Shown one piece after another: positions 63,689 to 64,000 of a DNA stretch of 64,000 bases. The position numbers were made by a program, and so were the translations under genes. The stretch's first letter is position 1. Each line of letters begins with the position of its first letter. Origin of the DNA: Burhinus oedicnemus (Eukaryota > Chordata > Aves > Charadriiformes > Burhinidae); contig VFFE01007506.1 in assembly GCA_008921705.1 (NCBI GenBank), positions 380,508 to 444,507 of the forward strand. Direction: 5' to 3'. The notes beneath the pieces are model-generated. The model made no database searches. It worked only from the letters and a program-made list of their open reading frames with translations, and had not been told where the DNA came from.

Positions 63689-64000
63689 CTGTCAGGACAA
63701 AGAAAAAAAGAAGAAAAAAAAAAACAAAACCAAAAAACAAACCCAGACTGTGACTCTGCATTGTAAGTTCAGGCTACCAGTAAGCAAGCAGTAATATCAG
63801 TGAATTCTCTTCTCCAGCAATATTTACCAGAGAACAAAGCTAAGTGTATAGGGAATAAAATCTATATACTCATACAAAACTGCTGCTAAGACTAGAAATT
63901 ACTGTTTCCTGTGAACACTTTTAATAATATTTTAAAATGTGAATTTTTCAATTCGATACTGAATTCTTATAGTGCTTACAAGTTTCTGAGGTCTTCTGAG
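63689..64000 (-). other. NOX4: NOX4 intron, partial
   Basis: Sequence upstream of the TGACAG acceptor. The A-rich run at 63700-63735 is the intron's polypyrimidine tract on the - strand. The upstream NOX4 exon encoding the FAD-domain end is not seen before base 64000. Confidence 0.8.

Overview
The window reads as vertebrate nuclear DNA, almost certainly from a bird. It has no densely packed long ORFs. It has small exons with canonical GT/AG splice sites, CR1 LINE 3' ends with the ATTCTATG tail repeat that is the hallmark of avian genomes, one avian-type long terminal repeat, and a 21-base N gap inside a homopolymer, which points to a draft assembly. The order within birds cannot be decided from the sequence alone.

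Two genes are recognisable, arranged tail to tail. At the left end, on the + strand, lies the last coding exon of tyrosinase (TYR, 3666-3889), the copper oxidase that starts melanin synthesis. It carries the transmembrane helix and the melanosome-sorting tail and is followed by a short 3' UTR. From 26815 to the right end, on the - strand, lie the last six coding exons of NADPH oxidase 4 (NOX4): 63607-63688, 38379-38498, 34828-34936, 34175-34243, 32028-32128 and 26815-26935. Joined, they give an open frame for the last 200 residues (counting one Glu codon split with the next exon upstream). This covers most of the NADPH-binding lobe through the C-terminal Ser-Phe-Ser and stop. All phases agree and all splice sites are canonical. 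The rest of NOX4 lies beyond base 64000, and the rest of TYR lies before base 1. TYR next to NOX4, convergent, is the order known in other vertebrates.

Layout: 1-3665 is TYR intron; 3666-4150 is the TYR terminal exon and 3' UTR; about 4150-26550 is intergenic, holding a probable solo LTR of an endogenous retrovirus (4684-5826) and a CR1 fragment (25169-25404); 26551-63688 is NOX4 exons and introns, including a 25.1-kb intron (38499-63606) with two CR1 3' ends, an old LINE reverse-transcriptase remnant, a perfect 26-bp palindrome and the poly(A)/N gap; 63689-64000 is the next NOX4 intron. Worn MIR/CORE-SINE-like fragments are scattered through the non-coding parts.

The two genes are not known to work together in one pathway. 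TYR acts in melanosomes, while NOX4 is a constitutively active, hydrogen-peroxide-producing membrane oxidase. I found no evidence of a previously undescribed biological system. The most notable features are the LTR with an internal ~49-bp tandem array just downstream of TYR, an inverted pair of near-identical CR1 copies bracketing the last five NOX4 exons, and the 26-bp palindrome.
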